Shown piece by piece: positions 60,782 to 64,000 of a stretch of DNA of 64,000 nt; within the stretch, counting starts at the first letter, position 1, and each line of letters begins with the position of its first letter. Below the pieces are notes generated by a model. It saw nothing but the letters and a program-made list of their open reading frames with translations, had not been told where the DNA came from and made no database searches. Source of the DNA: Pararhodobacter sp. CCB-MM2 (lineage in GTDB: Bacteria > Pseudomonadota > Alphaproteobacteria > Rhodobacterales > Rhodobacteraceae). The stretch spans positions 1 through 64,000 of the forward strand of contig NZ_LRRR01000022.1 in NCBI RefSeq assembly GCF_001691415.1, written 5' to 3'. A program made the position numbers and the translations under genes.

Positions 60782-61953
60782 TGCGTTCTGCCGTCATCGT
60801 TTCCACTGCCCGCACGCCGATCGGCCGCGCCTATCGCGGGGCGTTCAACAACACCCCGGCGCCGACCTTGGCCGCCCATGCCCTGCGCGCCGCCGTCGAG
60901 CGCGCCGGGCTTGAGGGGGCCGAGATCGACGATTGCATCGTCGGCTCCGCCCTGCCGCAGGGCTCGCAGCACACGATCGGCCGCACGGCGGCGTTGCGGG
61001 CCGGGTTGCCCGTCTCCGTCGCCGGGATGACCATGGACCGGCAATGCGCCTCGGGGCTGATGGCGATCTCGACCGCCGCGAAGCAGGTGATCGTCGACCG
61101 GATGGACATTGTGCTGGCGGGCGGGGTCGAGTCGATCTCGCTGGTGCAGACGCCGAAGATCCGTGTCGATGCGGACCCCGGCCTGCTGGCCATGCATCCT
61201 GACGCCTATATGGCGATGCTCGACACCGCCGAGACCGTCGCCAAGCGCTACGACATCTCGCGCGAGCGGCAGGATGCCTATGGCCTGCAGTCGCAGCAGC
61301 GTACCGCCGAGGCGCAGGCCGCCGGCCGGTTCGACGCCGAGATCGTGCCGATGAGCGCCGAGATGCTGGTGACGGACAAGGCGACGGGCGAGACGTCCAC
61401 GAAAGCCGTCACCCTGTCGAAGGACGAGGGCAACCGGCCCGAGACGACGCTCGACGGGCTGCAAGGGCTGAAAGCCGTGCGCGAGGGCGGCTCGATCACC
61501 GCCGGTAACGCCAGCCAGCTGTCGGACGGGGCTTCGGCCTGCATCGTCATGGAGGAAGCCGTCGCCGCGGCGCGCGGGCTGCAGCCCTTGGGCCGCTACC
61601 TCGGCATGGCCGTGGCGGGGACCGAGCCCGACGAGATGGGCATCGGTCCGGTCTTCGCGGTGCCAAAGCTTTTGAAGCGGTTCGGTCTCTCGGTCGATGA
61701 CATCGGCCTGTGGGAACTGAACGAGGCCTTCGCGGTGCAGGTGCTCTATTGCGCCGATACGCTGGGCATTCCGATGGACCGGCTCAACGTCAACGGCGGC
61801 GCAATCTCGATCGGCCATCCCTATGGCATGTCGGGCGCCCGCATGGTCGGCCACGCGCTGATCGAGGGCAAGCGCCGGGGCGTGAAGTACGTCGTCATCA
61901 CCATGTGCGTCGGCGGCGGCATGGGTGCGGCTGGCTTGTTCGAGGTCCTTTGA
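60781..61953 (+). CDS. Thiolase (acetyl-CoA acyltransferase)
   Basis: This 390-aa thiolase cleaves 3-ketoacyl-CoA. The catalytic triad is visible: Cys89 in DRQCASGL, His346 in ISIGHPYGMSG and Cys376 in ITMCVGGGMG. Length and motifs are normal. It is coupled to the SDR gene upstream (TAATG) and the MaoC gene downstream (TGATG). It is likely the degradative last step of the side-chain oxidation in this operon. Confidence 0.93.
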   Translation: MRSAVIVSTARTPIGRAYRGAFNNTPAPTLAAHALRAAVERAGLEGAEIDDCIVGSALPQGSQHTIGRTAALRAGLPVSVAGMTMDRQCASGLMAISTAAKQVIVDRMDIVLAGGVESISLVQTPKIRVDADPGLLAMHPDAYMAMLDTAETVAKRYDISRERQDAYGLQSQQRTAEAQAAGRFDAEIVPMSAEMLVTDKATGETSTKAVTLSKDEGNRPETTLDGLQGLKAVREGGSITAGNASQLSDGASACIVMEEAVAAARGLQPLGRYLGMAVAGTEPDEMGIGPVFAVPKLLKRFGLSVDDIGLWELNEAFAVQVLYCADTLGIPMDRLNVNGGAISIGHPYGMSGARMVGHALIEGKRRGVKYVVITMCVGGGMGAAGLFEVL

Positions 61954-62417
61954 TGACCCGTCTGCTGAAGCCGTCCGAGCTGGACGGGCTGATCGGCCAC
62001 GAGGTCGGTGTCTCGCCCTGGGTCGAGGTTACGCAGGCGATGATCGATACCTTCGCCGACGTCACCGTGGATGACCAGTTCATCCACACGGACCCGGCCC
62101 GCGCCGCCGGGACGGATTTCGGTGGCACCATCGCCCATGGCTTCCTGACACTGTCGTTGTTCAGCCACTTCTATGCCGAGGCCGTCCCCGCGTTGGAGGG
62201 CGCGGCGATGGGGCTGAACTACGGCTTCGACTCCGTCCGTTTCCTGACGCCGGTGCGGTCCGGCAAGCGGGTGCGGGCGCGGTTCACCCTGTCGGGCGTG
62301 AAGGCGCGCGGTGAGGGGCGGGTGCAGATGACCTGGGCCGTCACCGTCGAGATCGAGGGCGAAGATCGTCCGGCCTTGGTCGCCGATTGGCTGGTGCTGG
62401 GCGTGCTGGCCGCATGA
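61953..62417 (+). CDS. MaoC-like (R)-specific enoyl-CoA hydratase
   Basis: This is a 154-aa hot-dog-fold hydratase. The catalytic Asp40-x4-His45 (VTVDDQFIHTD) and the GGTIAHGFLTLSL block identify a MaoC-type R-hydratase producing (3R)-hydroxyacyl-CoA, which matches the MFE-2-like SDR in the same operon. It starts within the thiolase stop and is followed by a strong bidirectional hairpin. Confidence 0.9.
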   Translation: MTRLLKPSELDGLIGHEVGVSPWVEVTQAMIDTFADVTVDDQFIHTDPARAAGTDFGGTIAHGFLTLSLFSHFYAEAVPALEGAAMGLNYGFDSVRFLTPVRSGKRVRARFTLSGVKARGEGRVQMTWAVTVEIEGEDRPALVADWLVLGVLAA

Positions 62418-62421
62418 CATC

Positions 62422-62450
62422 GGGGGCGCGCGGTGTTCCGCTGCGCCCCC
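62422..62450. terminator. Bidirectional terminator-like hairpin
   Basis: A 12-bp stem with one bulged T (outer GGGGGCGC / GCGCCCCC, inner GCGG / CCGC) and a TGTT loop sits between convergent maoC-like and CaiB-like genes. Confidence 0.7.
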
Positions 62451-62469
62451 TCCCCCACTGTCTGGGTTC

Positions 62470-63672
62470 TCAGATCACCTGCGCGGCTTCCATCGCCTGC
62501 AGATCCCCGTCCGAATAGCCGAGGCTCGTCAGAACATCGCGCGTGTCGCGGCCCAGTTCCGGCGGCAGCTCCGTCGGCGCCACGGCCTGCCCGTTCGCCT
62601 TGAAGCCCAAAGTCGGCAGATGCAGCGCGCCCTTGCCATGTTCCCACGGCAGCGCGGCGGCGATGCGGCGGGTGCGCATATGCGGCTCGGCCAAGGTTTC
62701 GTCCAAGGACCGCACCCGCGCGGCCGGCACCCCGGCGGCATCGAGCTGCGCCTCCCAATGCTCGGCCCGGTCGGACAGGAACACCTGTACCAGTTCCGCC
62801 CGCAGCGCCGGCGCGTTCTTGGCGCGGTTGGCGGGGTCGGCCCAGCGGGGATCCGTCAGGATATCCTCGCGGTCGAGCCCCTTGCACAGGGCGCGGAACT
62901 GCTTGTCGTTGTTGGCGGCTATCATCAGAAGCCCGTCCGAGGTCTCGAACGCGCCCGAGGACGGCGACAGCGACCAGGCCTCGTTTCCGGCGGGGCGCGG
63001 CATCCAGTCGGCGGTCAGGTGGCTGGTCATCAACGACGCCATCAGCAGCATCGAGGTGTCCAGCATCGCCACGTCCAGATGCACCGACTCGCCCGTGCGC
63101 TTGACCTCATGCAGGCCGGCGGTGATGGCGAAGGCGGCGTTGAGGCCAGTGGCGTAATCGATGAAGGGCGAGCCGACCTTGGTGGGGCCGGTCTGCTCGG
63201 TCCCGGTGGTGCGCATGATCCCGCACATGCCTTGAATCACATGGTCATAGGCCGGGCGATGGCGGAAGGCGCCGTCCTGCCCGAAGGCCGAGATCGAGCA
63301 ATAGACGATCCCCGGTTTCAGCTGCCGCACCACGTCATAGGAGAGGCCCAGCCGCTCGATGGCGCCGGGGCGGAAGTTCTCGATGAACACATCGGCCGAG
63401 GCTATGAGGCGCTTCATCGCCTCCAGCCCCTCGGGCGTTTTCAGGTCCAGCGTGACGGATTTCTTGTTGGCGTTCTGGGTGAGATAGGTCAGCCCCATCC
63501 CCAGCGCATTGGTCTCGGGCAGATCGCCCCGGACCCGGCCCCAATCGCCGGTCTGAGGAGTCTCGACCTTGATGACCTCGGCCCCCATCAGCGCCAGTTG
63601 ATAGGCGGCATAGGGTCCGGCCAGCACCTGCGTGAGGTCGACGACGCGAAGCCCGGAAAGCGGTTTGAACAT
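62470..63672 (-). CDS. CaiB/BaiF (family III) CoA-transferase
   Basis: This 400-aa CoA-transferase moves CoA between acyl-CoA and a free carboxylic acid. The catalytic aspartate is D172 in SPFIDYATGLNAA, with LAGPYAAYQLALMGAEVIKVE at the N-terminus and ENFRPGAIERLGL as family blocks. Acyl-CoA ligase and transferase activities are therefore both represented in this section. It converges on the SDR-thiolase-MaoC operon, and its upstream neighbour is the partial hydrolase. Confidence 0.92.
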   Translation of the reverse strand: MFKPLSGLRVVDLTQVLAGPYAAYQLALMGAEVIKVETPQTGDWGRVRGDLPETNALGMGLTYLTQNANKKSVTLDLKTPEGLEAMKRLIASADVFIENFRPGAIERLGLSYDVVRQLKPGIVYCSISAFGQDGAFRHRPAYDHVIQGMCGIMRTTGTEQTGPTKVGSPFIDYATGLNAAFAITAGLHEVKRTGESVHLDVAMLDTSMLLMASLMTSHLTADWMPRPAGNEAWSLSPSSGAFETSDGLLMIAANNDKQFRALCKGLDREDILTDPRWADPANRAKNAPALRAELVQVFLSDRAEHWEAQLDAAGVPAARVRSLDETLAEPHMRTRRIAAALPWEHGKGALHLPTLGFKANGQAVAPTELPPELGRDTRDVLTSLGYSDGDLQAMEAAQVI

Positions 63673-63690
63673 GGGGTATCCTCTCGGGGT

Positions 63691-64000
63691 TCAGCGGTAG
63701 TCGAAGGTGAGGGTGCAATCGCCGATCCGGCCCGGCGTCGCGCGCAGGGCGTCGCGGGCCTCGGGATCGGCTTTCAGCGTGGCATTCAGGAAGTTCGTGG
63801 TAATCTGGCGCAGGGCCTCGGCTTGGGCCGGCACGTTGCGCGGGCTGGCCCCGTCGAAGCCGCCGAGGAAATGGTCGCCGTCTTCAATCACCGCGAGGTA
63901 TTGATCGGGCGCATGGGCCAGCGTGTAGGGTTCGGATTTCCAGTCGACTCCGCCGCCATTCGCGCCCCGGTCCAAAGTGCCGGTCACGGTCAGCGTGGGG
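63691..64000 (-). CDS. Alpha/beta hydrolase C-terminal fragment (gene continues past the window)
   Basis: This open frame runs off the right edge (5' end missing). About 100 C-terminal residues are visible: TLTVTGTLDRG, then QYLAVIEDGDHFLGG, whose Asp and His fit the acid and histidine of an alpha/beta-hydrolase triad. It lies 18 nt upstream of the CaiB/BaiF gene on the same strand. The function is unresolved because the nucleophile is outside the window. Confidence 0.65.
   Translation of the reverse strand, partial: PTLTVTGTLDRGANGGGVDWKSEPYTLAHAPDQYLAVIEDGDHFLGGFDGASPRNVPAQAEALRQITTNFLNATLKADPEARDALRATPGRIGDCTLTFDYR

Noticed and set aside
1..64000. tRNA, rRNA, CRISPR arrays, insertion sequences, prophage or defence genes
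   Set aside because: I looked for cloverleaf-like segments, regularly spaced repeats, transposase motifs and flanking inverted repeats, and found none convincing.

Overview
The window is about 66% GC, gene-dense and strongly polarised into short operons. The gene content (five TRAP transporters, a dimethylglycine dehydrogenase/sarcosine oxidase operon, two peptide-type ABC importers) and the overlapping ATGA/TAATG junctions point to an alphaproteobacterium, most likely Rhodobacterales (Roseobacter/Paracoccus relatives). This placement is an inference from gene content, not a marker-gene result. I see no rRNA, tRNA, insertion sequence or CRISPR array. The first 19 bases closely resemble the Tn5 mosaic end used in tagmentation libraries, so position 1 is probably a contig end with residual adapter.

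Layout. 69-6458 (+): a dipeptide/oligopeptide ABC importer (SBP, two permeases, two ATPases) followed by a LysR regulator. 6446-10633 (-): TRAP system 1 (PQM) followed by an aspartase/fumarase-superfamily lyase. 10863-14391 (+): TRAP system 2 (PQM), a terminator hairpin and a TetR regulator. 14388-21613 (-): FAD/GcvT dehydrogenase of the dimethylglycine/sarcosine type plus soxBDAG, a demethylation operon for betaine-derived methylated glycines. 21783-25246 (-): MarR regulator plus TRAP system 3. 25355-28760 (+): acyl-CoA ligase, enoyl-CoA hydratase and SDR. 28767-29285 (-): unknown protein.

29415-36154 (-): metallophosphoesterase, PTP-like phosphatase and a complete Dpp-type ABC importer, with a divergent TetR gene and a perfect 20-bp palindrome between them. 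36817-42327: IclR regulator, TAXI-type TRAP transporter and a cytoplasmic sulfatase/phosphonate-monoester-hydrolase-like enzyme. 42359-43396 (-): DUF1612-like protein. 43806-46691 (+): TRAP system 4 in the unusual order M-P-Q. 46805-47719 (-): EamA/DMT permease.

47982-63690 holds the most unusual material. A minus-strand operon (57359 to 47982) encodes an Rbs/Xyl-type ABC importer in which one permease is fused to a strictosidine-synthase-like beta-propeller. A second, paralogous propeller, the double-NBD ATPase and a fused acyl-CoA ligase/enoyl-CoA hydratase follow. Divergent from it is an AraC regulator. Next come a single polypeptide carrying two TetR repeats, a plus-strand SDR-thiolase-MaoC operon and a CaiB/BaiF CoA-transferase. 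Two promoter regions in this section share a near-identical 22-nt imperfect palindrome, suggesting one regulator ties import, CoA activation and side-chain oxidation together. My working model is a transport-coupled catabolic system for an unknown carboxylic or lactone-containing compound. The substrate cannot be read from the sequence.
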